From: Arthrospira sp. PCC 9108
GTDB lineage: Bacteria > Cyanobacteriota > Cyanobacteriia > Cyanobacteriales > Microcoleaceae
NCBI GenBank assembly: GCA_016745315.1
Contig: CP066886.1
Location: 6,448,501-6,512,500 of the forward strand
Direction of reading: 5' to 3'
Length of the DNA stretch: 64,000 nt
How positions within the stretch are numbered: the stretch's first letter is position 1; every line of letters begins with the position of its first letter. The notes under the pieces were generated by a model. It made no database searches and was not told where the DNA came from. It saw nothing but the letters and a program-made list of their open reading frames with translations. A program made the translations under genes and the position numbers. Below, piece after piece: positions 28,814-37,949 of the stretch.

Positions 28814-29081
28814 GAATGATGGTTTTGAGTTATCTATCTGTCTTATTATTAACCATTCTAGTTGTGACTGGTCAGTTGTGGCTTCTGGGTTGCACTTAAT
28901 GGGAGGGGCTTGTTAAGCTATTGGTTAGCAGCGCCTCGCTAAGTTATTGTCAACTTGATCAGGAATTGGGCTGAGTCTAGCCAGCCTTCAATAGCCTGAT
29001 GGTCTGATTATGGCTTTGGTCTGCTTTGGTATCGATAAATTCCCCTATCACTGTACCTTTGTAAACGGAGGAGATGGTTCT

Positions 29082-29363
29082 GTGTCAACCCAAACCGTAG
29101 AAAAGACTTCTACAAATCGAAAGTTAGCGCCACGCTATCGGGTTCTGCTCCATAATGATGACCATAACCCCATGGAGTATGTGGTGCAGGTACTTATGAG
29201 TACCGTTCCCGGCCTGACTCAACCCCAAGCTGTTAGTATTATGATGGAGGCTCACACTAATGGGTTGGCTTTGGTGATTACCTGCGCCCTCGAACACGCT
29301 GAGTTTTATTGTGAAACTTTAAAAAATCATGGCTTGACCAGTACCATAGAGCCTGACGAATAG
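29082..29363 (+). CDS. clpS: ClpS adaptor for Clp protease
   Basis: This 93-aa protein hands N-degron substrates to the Clp chaperone-protease. The core RYRVLLHNDDHNPMEYVVQVL, the AHTNGLALV loop and the C-terminal CALEHAEFYCETLKNHGL match cyanobacterial ClpS1. GTG 29082 (VSTQTVEKTS) is the likely start, with a GGAGGAG site at about 29069-29075. An upstream ATG at 29010 would add 24 residues unlike the family. Confidence 0.9.
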   Translation: MSTQTVEKTSTNRKLAPRYRVLLHNDDHNPMEYVVQVLMSTVPGLTQPQAVSIMMEAHTNGLALVITCALEHAEFYCETLKNHGLTSTIEPDE

Positions 29364-29420
29364 TGGTAGACTGCTCTGATGGAGCATGATTTCAACTGCA
29401 ACGCGCGATCGCTTGTTTAA

Positions 29421-30284
29421 TTGTTTAATCTATCTAACCTAGTCCGCCGCCCTGTCCCGGTTCGGTTGGGGCTGTTTGTGATTCTATTGCTGCTAATTTG
29501 GCTTCCCCTGGCTATTCCTATTTATTGGCTAGGGGGCGACCCCAATTGGGTGAGTATCATTACCTTAGTTTTGCTATATTGCCAGTTTTTGGTATTACTG
29601 CAATGGTGGGGAAAATCCGTTTATGGTCAGCCTCGAATGTGGCGGGTTTGTGGTCTCGAAATTAGTCGCCGCAGCGGTGAGGGTTTGTTAATTGGTTTAG
29701 GTTTGGGTTGGGTTGGGGTTCTGGGAATATTTGCGATCGCCACTTGGTTGGGCTGGCTAAGGTGGGAACCTTTCCCCGCTAATTTCCCGATCATTCTCAT
29801 GGAGAGTTTATTGGTATCTTTGGGGATAGGCTTTGCTGAGGAATTGTTGTTTAGAGGTTGGTTACTAGAGGAACTACGGCGGGATTATTCCCCGGTAAAA
29901 TCTCTGTGGGTGAGTAGTGTTATATTCGCCCTACTCCACTTTATCAAACCTTGGGAAGAAATTGTGCGAACCTGGTTACAATTTCCCGGTTTATTGCTAT
30001 TAGGGATAATTTTAGTTTGGGCAAAAGATGCCACTCGCACCCCTAATAATCCTCACGGTTCTTTGGGATTAGCTATCGGCTTACACGGCGGTTTAGTTGG
30101 TGCTTATTATATCATAAATGTGGGGGAATTAACCACTAATTTAGGAACAGTTCCCCCCTGGTTAACTGGCATTGATGGCAACCCCTTAGCCGGCTTATTA
30201 GGGTTACTGGGTTTAGGGGCGATCGCCATCATTATCCGACAGCTTAACCCCCCTTCTACCAAGCCGGATCACAATAGAGATTAA
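29421..30284 (+). CDS. CPBP-family intramembrane glutamic endopeptidase
   Basis: This 287-aa polytopic membrane protein carries the CPBP/Abi (Rce1-like) motifs EELLFR (EExxxR), FALLH (FxxxH) and a later GLHGG block. Family members cleave prenylated or other membrane proteins; many bacterial ones have unknown substrates. The only sensible start is TTG 29421, since the next ATG is after the second membrane helix. Its end overlaps the convergent ferredoxin gene by 29 bp. Confidence 0.85.
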   Translation: MFNLSNLVRRPVPVRLGLFVILLLLIWLPLAIPIYWLGGDPNWVSIITLVLLYCQFLVLLQWWGKSVYGQPRMWRVCGLEISRRSGEGLLIGLGLGWVGVLGIFAIATWLGWLRWEPFPANFPIILMESLLVSLGIGFAEELLFRGWLLEELRRDYSPVKSLWVSSVIFALLHFIKPWEEIVRTWLQFPGLLLLGIILVWAKDATRTPNNPHGSLGLAIGLHGGLVGAYYIINVGELTTNLGTVPPWLTGIDGNPLAGLLGLLGLGAIAIIIRQLNPPSTKPDHNRD

Positions 30285-30489
30285 TAGTCATTTTTTCCTT
30301 TCCCGCTGGTACCGAACTAATACAAGAGCAGATAATTTCTCCATCATCTAATTCCACCTCGCAGGCATGACACGAACCCATTAAACACCCCGTCGGGATT
30401 GAAACTCCCGCCCGATTAGCCACTTCTAATATAGGTTCTCCTGGTTCAGCTTCCACAGTCACCTTATCAGGCAAAAATTCAATTTTCAT
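30256..30489 (-). CDS. Small plant-type [2Fe-2S] ferredoxin
   Basis: This 77-aa electron carrier has cluster ligands in the pattern CLMGSCHAC followed by a Cys near 54-56 (IICSC). It is shorter than the main photosynthetic ferredoxin PetF (about 97 aa), so it is one of the minor cyanobacterial ferredoxins, with an unknown partner. The gene is tail-to-tail with the CPBP gene, overlapping by 29 bp, and lies 48 bp after yjbQ on the same strand, possibly co-transcribed. Confidence 0.9.
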   Translation of the reverse strand: MKIEFLPDKVTVEAEPGEPILEVANRAGVSIPTGCLMGSCHACEVELDDGEIICSCISSVPAGKEKMTINLYCDPAW

Positions 30490-30537
30490 AGTCGCTCTCC
30501 ATTATGATTTAACAGTTGTTAATTAATCAGATATTGA

Positions 30538-30954
30538 CTAATTTCCCGTAATATGAACCACCAGTTCTCGATAGGAGCCACGGCGGCGATGTTCCCACAG
30601 ATATAGCCCTTGCCAAGTTCCTAATACTAGCCGTCCTTGGGAGATGGGGATTTGTTCAGATGTATTAGTTAAAACACTACGAATATGGGCAGGCATATCG
30701 TCGGGTCCTTCCGCGCTGTGGATGTAGTAATCTCCTTCTGGCACTAATTTAGATAGGAAATTTTCCAGGTCTTCTAACACATCAGGATCTGCATTTTCCT
30801 GGATAATGAGACTAGCAGAAGTATGGCGGATAAAAACCGTACAAAGACCCGTTTGGATCTGAGATTTTTCCACAGCTTCCTGAATATAACGGGTAATTTT
30901 AGCCAGAGATTTCCCCTGGGTCTTAATTTTCAGAAAGTGTTGATACTGATTCAT
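30538..30954 (-). CDS. yjbQ: YjbQ/UPF0047 family protein
   Basis: This 138-aa protein belongs to the small, widely conserved YjbQ (UPF0047) family. Motifs are FIRHTSASLIIQENADPDV, HSAEGPDDMPAHIRS and the end LVLGTWQGLYLWEHR; the His and Asp residues cluster as in the family's metal-bound structure. Its cell role is unsettled (weak thiamine phosphate synthase activity is reported for relatives). The start at 30954 is chosen because the longer frame up to 31134 runs into an IS200/IS605-type end remnant. Confidence 0.9.
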   Translation of the reverse strand: MNQYQHFLKIKTQGKSLAKITRYIQEAVEKSQIQTGLCTVFIRHTSASLIIQENADPDVLEDLENFLSKLVPEGDYYIHSAEGPDDMPAHIRSVLTNTSEQIPISQGRLVLGTWQGLYLWEHRRRGSYRELVVHITGN

Positions 30955-30965
30955 CAAATCCTCTC

Positions 30966-31170
30966 CATATTGACATCCTCCCCAGTCTAAAGGGGCGGGG
31001 ATTCCTAGTAAGTAAGGGTTCCTACGGGCGACTATTTCCAGCAGGTTATTTGTGAACCCGTCCCTACAATTCACGGACGGACCAATGGAGCTTTCCGCCC
31101 CAAAACCCGCAACACAAAAAGCAAGTTTAGCCAAATGTCCCCCGGTGGAAAACTTGAATTTTCCGCCTTA
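30966..31170 (-). mobile_element. IS200/IS605-type transposon end remnant
   Basis: On the minus strand the segment ends with GGGGCGGGGATTCC-type sequence, a CCCC/GGGG hairpin at about 30980-30998, and GAGGATGTCAA. This is the familiar right end downstream of tnpB genes in cyanobacterial IS200/IS605 elements. No tnpA or tnpB coding sequence remains. In intact elements this region also encodes the omega/reRNA guide scaffold used by TnpB. The remnant lies 10 bp upstream of yjbQ and may affect its promoter. Confidence 0.6.
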
Positions 31171-31407
31171 ATTTTCGCCTTGTGGCTGGGGAGACGATCT
31201 AGTGTCCCAGTTTAACCTCGACTATGTTAATCTTGAACTTATGTTACAGCCTATAGCTAGATTATATCGTGGCATCACTATCAATCAAGCCGAAAAGGTC
31301 GCTCAGAGGGGAATTATCAGGTTATTCTTGGCATTTACCGCCTCTGACCCACCCTACAGGGCTACCTACTATGGATCAACCCTAACCGCTAAAGAGTGCG
31401 TCAGTCA

Positions 31408-34308
31408 ATGTTTCTTCCAACTCCACCCAACCCCGATCCGTTAGTCCTTACCCTTAGTGTTAGCGCCATGATTAGTATGGTCGCCAGTTTAACCTTAGTT
31501 AGATGGCGAAAACCCGAAAGCCCCGAAAGAAGAGACACTATCAAGCGATCGCCGTCTTTCCTACAGCAGATGGGTTGTATTGTAATTGTACTATCTTTAG
31601 AGGGCAAGATTGTCGAGTGGAATCATGCCGCCGAGGAAATTTCCGGCTATCGACGCGAAGAAGTCATAGATCGCAATTATTGGATGCTATGTTTACCAGA
31701 ATCAGTGCGTGATGGGATTAAATTCCGCTATCTCGAAGCGATCGCCACGCAACAGCCAGTTCATGTGCATCATATCCTATTGGGTAGTGACCGACGACAA
31801 CAGCAAGTTCATTTCAAAATAGTTCCTTGGCGTAATTATTGCGGGGATATTTTAGGTGCGATCGTCACCGGGGAAGCCGTAGCCTGTAGTCCAGATGGTT
31901 CATGTCAGGAAGAATTAGAATGTGAACGACTACAAAAATTGATATCCTACCTTCCCCTACCCATCGCCATGTTTGATACAGAAATGCGATACCTGGCTTA
32001 TTCAGAGGGATGGATTCAGCATTTAAAGCCCCAGATGTACTCATTAATCGGTTGAAGTCATTATGATGTATTTCCCAACGTAAAAAATGACTGGAAGTTA
32101 GCCCATAAAAAAGCCTTGCGCGGCGAAAAAGTGTCGGCTTTAGAGGATTCCTGGATTCGTGAGGATGGTTCTCTGATTTATCATGGTTGGACTGTGAGAC
32201 CTTGGTATCGTAATTCTGGAGAAGTTGGCGGAATCATTTTAGTGATTATCCCCTTAAATAATCTAGTCGAAACTCGCAACGCTGCTTTAGATGCCGTTCA
32301 ATTCAAGTCTCGATTTTTAGCGCAAATGAGTCATGAAATTCGCACCCCCATGAGTGGAGTTTTGGGGATGGTTGAATTGTTAATGCAAACTCATCTCACA
32401 CCCCAACAAAAAGATTACACCCAAACCATTTATCGTAGTGCCAAACATCTATTAACTGTCATTAACGAAATTCTGGATTTATCCAAACTAGAAGCCGGAG
32501 AAACTCACCTAGAATCCCATGACTTTGATTTACAAGATTGCCTAGAAACCGTTGTGGATCTTTTGTCGGTGAAAGCTGAGGATAAACAACTAGAACTAAT
32601 TATTTTGTTGGAACCGAATATTCCCAGATATTTAAAAGGTGATGGGATGCGTTTACAACAGGTTCTCATTAACTTGGTAAATAATGCGATTAAATTTACC
32701 CAATCCGGTCATATTATTATCAGACTTACTCCCAGATTCATTAATCAAGATCAGATTAATATTTACTTTTCCATAGAAGATACAGGTCTGGGGATTTCTG
32801 ATGAACTTCAACCCCAATTATTTCAGCCTTTTTCGCCCGCTAGTTCCGCCACCAATCGTCAATATGGTGGCACGGGATTAGGTTTATCAATCTGTCAGCA
32901 CTTGGTGAATTTAATGGGGGGTGAAATCGGCGTTAATAGTCAAGAAGGAGACGGTTCTATTTTCTGGTTTACCGCCAATTTTTTGCCATCGGAATTGTCA
33001 GAAATTCCCGCCCCTAAAGAATTAGAAAATCTGAAGTTATTGGTAGTTAATAAAAGTAGTTTAGTTAGGCAGTCAGTTAGCTGCATAACTCAGCCATGGG
33101 GTATACAAGTCGATGCAGCAGAGACCGCTAAAATCGCCTTAGATAAATGGCATCATCAACAGGCTGAAGGTTCCCCATATCATCTGATTCTCATGGATTT
33201 GGAGTTGCTAGACCGCGATGGTGCTAAATTACTAGGACAGCTTTATAAAACCTCTAGTGATTCCTCAACTCGGTTAATCTTAATGAGTGGTATTAGTCAG
33301 CGTAATCGCGCCGAACAGGTTTTAAATTTAGGGAATTTTGTATATCTAGTCAAGCCGATCGCCCCCCTACGATTGCTGCGAAGTTTCGCCAATTCCCTCC
33401 AACTTGATATCCCTAATTTAGACGATCGCCTTGAACAATCTTGGGATGATATATTGATGCGATCGTCCTTTCCCAAAACTCCCACACCACCATCTTGTCA
33501 TCTCCCCACCTTTGAGGATAAGCTGAAGGCTTTTATACCTCTAAAAATTCTCCTAGCTGAGGATGACTTAGTTAATCAGGAAGTGGTTTTGACTCAACTG
33601 CAACAATTAGGTTATACCGCTGATGCTGTGTGCGACGGAGAAGCAGTTTTACAACATTTGGAAACACAGCATTATGATTTAATCTTAATGGATTGTCAGA
33701 TGCCGATTTTAGATGGTTATGAAACTACCGCCAGAATTCGCCGTCGCCAAAACTCCCAACGACCTCCTATTATTATCGCTTTAACTGCTAGTGTAATGCC
33801 TTCCGATCGCGATCGCTGTATAGAAGCGGGAATGGATGACTACATCACTAAACCTATTGATTTACAGGCTTTAGTAAACTTGATTAATCGTTGGGTTCCC
33901 GTTTGTCTGGAAATCCGAAATCAAACACCCACCAAAGCCCATGATCACCGACTTTTAGATAGTCCGGTTGATTGTCCCGTTGATAGCGATCGCCTCAATA
34001 AGTTATTTAAGGGAAAAACCGAGTATAAATATCGTCTCTTAACAACCTTTATTAATCAAGCACAACAACGAATTGACACCATCAATAAAGCGATTAATAC
34101 CTCAAATTTTGCCGACATTAAACAGCAAGCACACGCCCTCAAAGGGTCTAGCGCCAATTCTGGTGTCTTCCACATTCCCGCCATATCTCAGGAGTTAGAA
34201 AACCTCGCCACCCAACAAAACCTCGAAGCCATCCCACCCCTAGTCAAACAGCTTCAGCATCATCTCAACTCGGTGGAAGACTTTGTGGAAACCATGAAAA
34301 ATCCATAA
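31408..34308 (+). pseudogene. Hybrid sensor histidine kinase interrupted by an in-frame TGA
   Basis: ATG 31408 opens a frame with one membrane segment (about residues 10-30), a PAS domain (about 50-165) and the start of a second PAS. It stops at TGA 32053-32055, then continues in the same frame to 34308. The join reads LIG-stop-SHYDVFP, where PAS proteins usually have G(R/K)SHYDVFP, so a CGA-to-TGA change fits. Downstream are HisKA (MSHEIRTPMSG), HATPase (DTGLGI, GTGLGLS), a degenerate receiver, a true receiver (MDCQMPILDG) and an HPt domain (AHALKGSSAN). A shorter active kinase could start inside the second part, or the stop may be read through. Confidence 0.85.
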
Positions 34309-34345
34309 GCGATCGTCTTCTGCGTCCCACCTGATAATTGATAAT

Positions 34346-34558
34346 TGTAGGGTGCGTCAGACCGATAAAAATAAATAAGAACCGGATAATTCTGAACTGA
34401 CGCACCTGTGTTAATTAGGTTTTCCTAATCTCAGAATTAAATTTTCACCCCCTGTAGGGTGCGTCAGACCGATAAAAATAAATAAGAACCGGATAATTCT
34501 GAACTGACGCACCTGTGTTAATTAGGTTTTCCTAATCTCAGAATTAAATTTTCACCCC
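34346..34558. repeat. 107-bp tandem duplication covering the glcF 3' end
   Basis: Two practically identical 107-bp units start at 34346 and 34453. Each contains the inverted pair GGTGCGTCAG/CTGACGCACC, able to form a long hairpin, and a second stem TTAGG/CCTAA. The second unit includes the last codons and TAA stop (34544-34546) of glcF, so the duplication copied the end of that gene plus its hairpin. It separates the convergent hybrid kinase and glcF and could act as a double terminator. Confidence 0.9.
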
Positions 34559-35950
34559 TCGAATCGAATCATCTAACAACTCCATAGGATGCTTGAGAGT
34601 AACCTGCTTTCCTTGTAATTCCAGATGCTTCTTAATTTGCAAAGAACACCCTGGGTTAGCCGAAGCAATTACAGTCGCCCCAGTATTCAGCAGATTTTGT
34701 ACCTTTTGCTGTCCTAACTCATCCGCCACTTCTGGCTGTAACATATTATAAACCCCCGCGCTACCGCAACACAAAGCCGCATCGACAGGTTCTCGCAATT
34801 TTACCCCAGGAATTTGGGTTAATAACTCCCTCGGTTGAATGCTAATTTTTTGTCCGTGTAACAGGTGACAAGCATCCTGATATACAATAGTTAAATCTTC
34901 CCCTTCCACCAAAGGAGATAAATGCGCCGTTAACCCCACTTCCGCTAAAAACTCCTGTACATCGCGGACTTTACCTGCAAATTCTTTCGCCTTGTCTCGA
35001 TATTCGGGATCATCCCTCATAATGTGACCATATTCTTTTAAAGTATGACCACAACCGGCGGCATTAATAATAATAGCATCAACCCCAGTGTCAGCAAAAC
35101 TATCAATCATTTGTTTAATCAAAACATGGGATTGTTCAGTTTGTCCTTGGTGTTCAGGAAGTGCGGCACAACAGCCTTGGGATTTAGGGATAATCACCTC
35201 GCAACCATTAGCTGTTAATACCCTAGCGGTGGCTTCATTTACCGGGGAGAAAAATAGCCTTTGTACACAACCTAAAATCATCCCGACTCGATAGCGTTTT
35301 TCCCCTTGTGCGGGAATGACTGTGGGTAAATTGTCCTGAAAAGCACTAGAGTTAATTTCCGGCAAAATTGATTCCATCGCCGCCAGTCGGGGGGAGATTT
35401 TCGGTAATAATCCCGTAGACCGCACGAGGTTTTTAATCCCTAATTTTTGATATAAATACAGGGGAACTAACAGGGGACGCAGACGGTCGGGATAGGGAAA
35501 TAAGCTGAAAATCAATGTGCGAATTAAGCGATCGCCTAAATTTCGGGGAACATTTCTTTCCACCTGGGGACGGGTGGCGGCGATGAGTCGGTCATATTGA
35601 ACCCCAGAAGGACAGGTGGTGACGCAGGCTAAACAACCCAAGCAACTATCAAAATGTTCGCTGGTGGCTTTAGCAAGGGGTGCTTCTCCCTTATTAATAG
35701 CATCCATCAGGTAAATTCTACCCCTGGGGGAGTCCATTTCTTTACCTATTACCCGATAACTAGGACAGGTGGCTAAACAAAACCCACAATGAACACAGGT
35801 ATTAATTAAGTCTGGCGGCGGCGGATTATTCTGGTCAAATCCCGGAAAATTTGCCGAGGGTTCTAGGTGGGGGTTTTGGTCTAAAAAGTTGCTTTCTTTG
35901 GCGGGAATTTGATTTAAATTGGTCTCGGAGGACTGATCAAAAGTTTGCAT
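34544..35950 (-). CDS. glcF: Glycolate dehydrogenase iron-sulfur subunit GlcF
   Basis: This 468-aa protein carries two [4Fe-4S] ferredoxin motifs, CVHCGFCLATCP and CLGCLACVTTCP, and two CCG domains (CVQRLFF...GCCAALPEHQGQ; DACHLLHGQ...LCCGSAGVYN). With GlcD and GlcE it oxidises glycolate to glyoxylate in photorespiration and passes electrons to the membrane quinone pool. It lies 54 bp after glcE on the same strand. Its 3' end is inside the 107-bp tandem repeat. glcD is not in the window. Confidence 0.93.
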   Translation of the reverse strand: MQTFDQSSETNLNQIPAKESNFLDQNPHLEPSANFPGFDQNNPPPPDLINTCVHCGFCLATCPSYRVIGKEMDSPRGRIYLMDAINKGEAPLAKATSEHFDSCLGCLACVTTCPSGVQYDRLIAATRPQVERNVPRNLGDRLIRTLIFSLFPYPDRLRPLLVPLYLYQKLGIKNLVRSTGLLPKISPRLAAMESILPEINSSAFQDNLPTVIPAQGEKRYRVGMILGCVQRLFFSPVNEATARVLTANGCEVIIPKSQGCCAALPEHQGQTEQSHVLIKQMIDSFADTGVDAIIINAAGCGHTLKEYGHIMRDDPEYRDKAKEFAGKVRDVQEFLAEVGLTAHLSPLVEGEDLTIVYQDACHLLHGQKISIQPRELLTQIPGVKLREPVDAALCCGSAGVYNMLQPEVADELGQQKVQNLLNTGATVIASANPGCSLQIKKHLELQGKQVTLKHPMELLDDSIRGVKI

Positions 35951-36004
35951 CTTAATGGTATTTATGATTAAACTACGGAGTTAATTCGCCGAACAATCGA
36001 GCAT

Positions 36005-37330
36005 TTAAAGACCAGCAATAAATCGCTGATAATTCAGAATATTTTGGGGGTCAAATTGCTGCTTAATCTTAGCCATGAGGTCTAAGGCATTTCCCCTGTA
36101 TCCCCAAACTTCTATTTGTTGTTTAATGGCTAATGGTGCTTCTAAAACCGACAGGAAACCACCTTGATTATTACACCACTGCCGCAGATTTTGCAACCTA
36201 TCTGGTTGAGTCTGATCAAATCGGATGAATCCCAACCCACTGCTACCATGAATGACGGCGGGAGTTTGACATTTCGCCAAAGTTGTCGCCGCCTCGGTGG
36301 GAGTAATGCCGACTTTACAGATGATGCGATCGCTATGGGAACCTTGCCAAATGTGCTGTTTTAATTGCTGCCAAAAATCCCCGTCATTTTCTCTGATAAT
36401 AGTTGAGTTTAAATGAAGTTGATTGGCTAATTCTACCAGGCGATCGCTTTGTAGTTCGACACTTTCCCGGATACTTTGAAATCTGACAGCCAAACCCATC
36501 GATTCTACCCCAGACAGGCGATCGACTAATTGCGGCGACATTAAATCCATAGCCACCGGAGTCAAAGCCGAGGCTAAGATAGTTTTAAAACCAGTAGCGA
36601 TCGCATCTGAATCTCCTGTTAACAGGACAGTATTTGATGCTTCTAAACAGGGATATAAACGCAGGGTAACTTGAGTAATAATGCCCAAAGTTCCGACGGA
36701 ACCCGTTAGCAACTTCATCAAGTCATAACCCGCCACATTTTTAACTACCCGACCCCCAGCTTTAGCAATTTTACCATCAGACCGGACAAAAGAAATTCCC
36801 AGCAGCAGATCGCGGATACCCCGATATCGATGACGCAGAGAACCACTATCTCCAGTAGCAATAATTCCGCCAATAGTAGCATCATCCTGATAGCAGGGGT
36901 CAAAAGCTAGGAATTGTCCCTGTTTAGCCAGAATTTGCTGAAGTTCCCCATATCCCATTCCCGCTTCTACCGTTACCGTTAGGTCTCCCACCGCGTGTTC
37001 AACTAAGCGATTCATTTTCTGGGTACTAATAGCAATAGAGGGGTTTTTGACCTGGTTTCCCCAGGTAATTTTGCTACCTTTCCCAAAGGGTAAAATTCCT
37101 AACTGGTGCTGTGCCGCATAGGCGGTTATTGCAGCTAATTCCTCCTGAGTGGGGGGATACAGAACGCATTGAATAGCTGAACCGGGGGCGATCGCAGCTT
37201 CGAGGTTAGCACGGACAGATTGATCTAGGTCGTCCCAAGTACATAGGTTACTGTTGGCGGCGACGGTGGCTATTTCCTCTAAGTTCAGAGGTTTTGATGT
37301 CTGGGATAATTCCTGACTAGCTATAGACAT
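36005..37330 (-). CDS. glcE: Glycolate dehydrogenase FAD-binding subunit GlcE
   Basis: This 441-aa FAD_binding_4 protein has the pattern PFGKGSKITWGN, VEAGMGYGELQQIL, DDATIGGIIATGDSGS and GRVVKNVAGYDLMKLLTGSVGTLG, the last typical of GlcE rather than the catalytic GlcD. It is a subunit of the glycolate dehydrogenase complex in photorespiration and is the first gene of a two-gene unit with glcF. A GlcD-type identity is less likely given the length and this block. Confidence 0.88.
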   Translation of the reverse strand: MSIASQELSQTSKPLNLEEIATVAANSNLCTWDDLDQSVRANLEAAIAPGSAIQCVLYPPTQEELAAITAYAAQHQLGILPFGKGSKITWGNQVKNPSIAISTQKMNRLVEHAVGDLTVTVEAGMGYGELQQILAKQGQFLAFDPCYQDDATIGGIIATGDSGSLRHRYRGIRDLLLGISFVRSDGKIAKAGGRVVKNVAGYDLMKLLTGSVGTLGIITQVTLRLYPCLEASNTVLLTGDSDAIATGFKTILASALTPVAMDLMSPQLVDRLSGVESMGLAVRFQSIRESVELQSDRLVELANQLHLNSTIIRENDGDFWQQLKQHIWQGSHSDRIICKVGITPTEAATTLAKCQTPAVIHGSSGLGFIRFDQTQPDRLQNLRQWCNNQGGFLSVLEAPLAIKQQIEVWGYRGNALDLMAKIKQQFDPQNILNYQRFIAGL

Positions 37331-37949
37331 CGCACAGATTTAGTGATTTTACACTTCACTATAGCAGTTTTAGGAAAATCTGCCCCTCTCCCTACCTTGA
37401 ACTACAGAGAGAGGCGGGCTTTTTTGGATATGATAATTGTCAAATCATGCTAAGACTACAGAGGGACGAGGAAGCGATCGCCCTTACCTGATATATAGCA
37501 GATTTCCGCTCTGTCCAGCACAGTCTAAAGCCCCTCTCCCTTTTTGGGTGAGGGGTTTGGGGTGAGTGGCTGTAGCCTAGGTTAATCCGAAAGGCTATAT
37601 GAATAAATATTAAGCACTGTTAAATTTTTATTAAATTTTAACCGCAGCCAAAGCATCAATTAGGCTTTAGGCAGTCCATTTGCTGGAAATTCTAACTATT
37701 ATCAAAATAGGATAAGATAGATCTGAATGCTATGTCAGCTCTACTGATTTGGGTGCAGTATCTGGCCATTGACCAGATATATGTTGTCTTGGGGTAGATA
37801 GGGATCACCGATTATTCAAGCAAAACTTAGAACAATCAGTATTGCTGCTAGGGCTTAATAAGTATATATCGGGAGGTATTTTATGATGATAAATTCTCGA
37901 TTTTAGGAAGGATTGGAGATGGGATAAAATTAGCTTTAAGTATGAACTT
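37331..37949. other. Divergent intergenic region with hairpins
   Basis: This 620-bp stretch lies between glcE (minus) and the GGDEF-EAL gene (plus). A hairpin with CCCTCTC/GAGAGG arms followed by six T lies at about 37382-37426, and a second CCCCTC/GAGGGG hairpin at about 37532-37560; the latter resembles common dispersed cyanobacterial repeats. A short ORF at 37942 (ATGAACTTATGA) overlaps the start of the 37950 gene. No other gene is seen. Confidence 0.5.

Noticed and set aside
31202..31444. 80-aa ORF before the hybrid kinase
   Set aside because: GTG start without a clear ribosome site, overlaps the kinase start by about 37 bp, no recognisable features.
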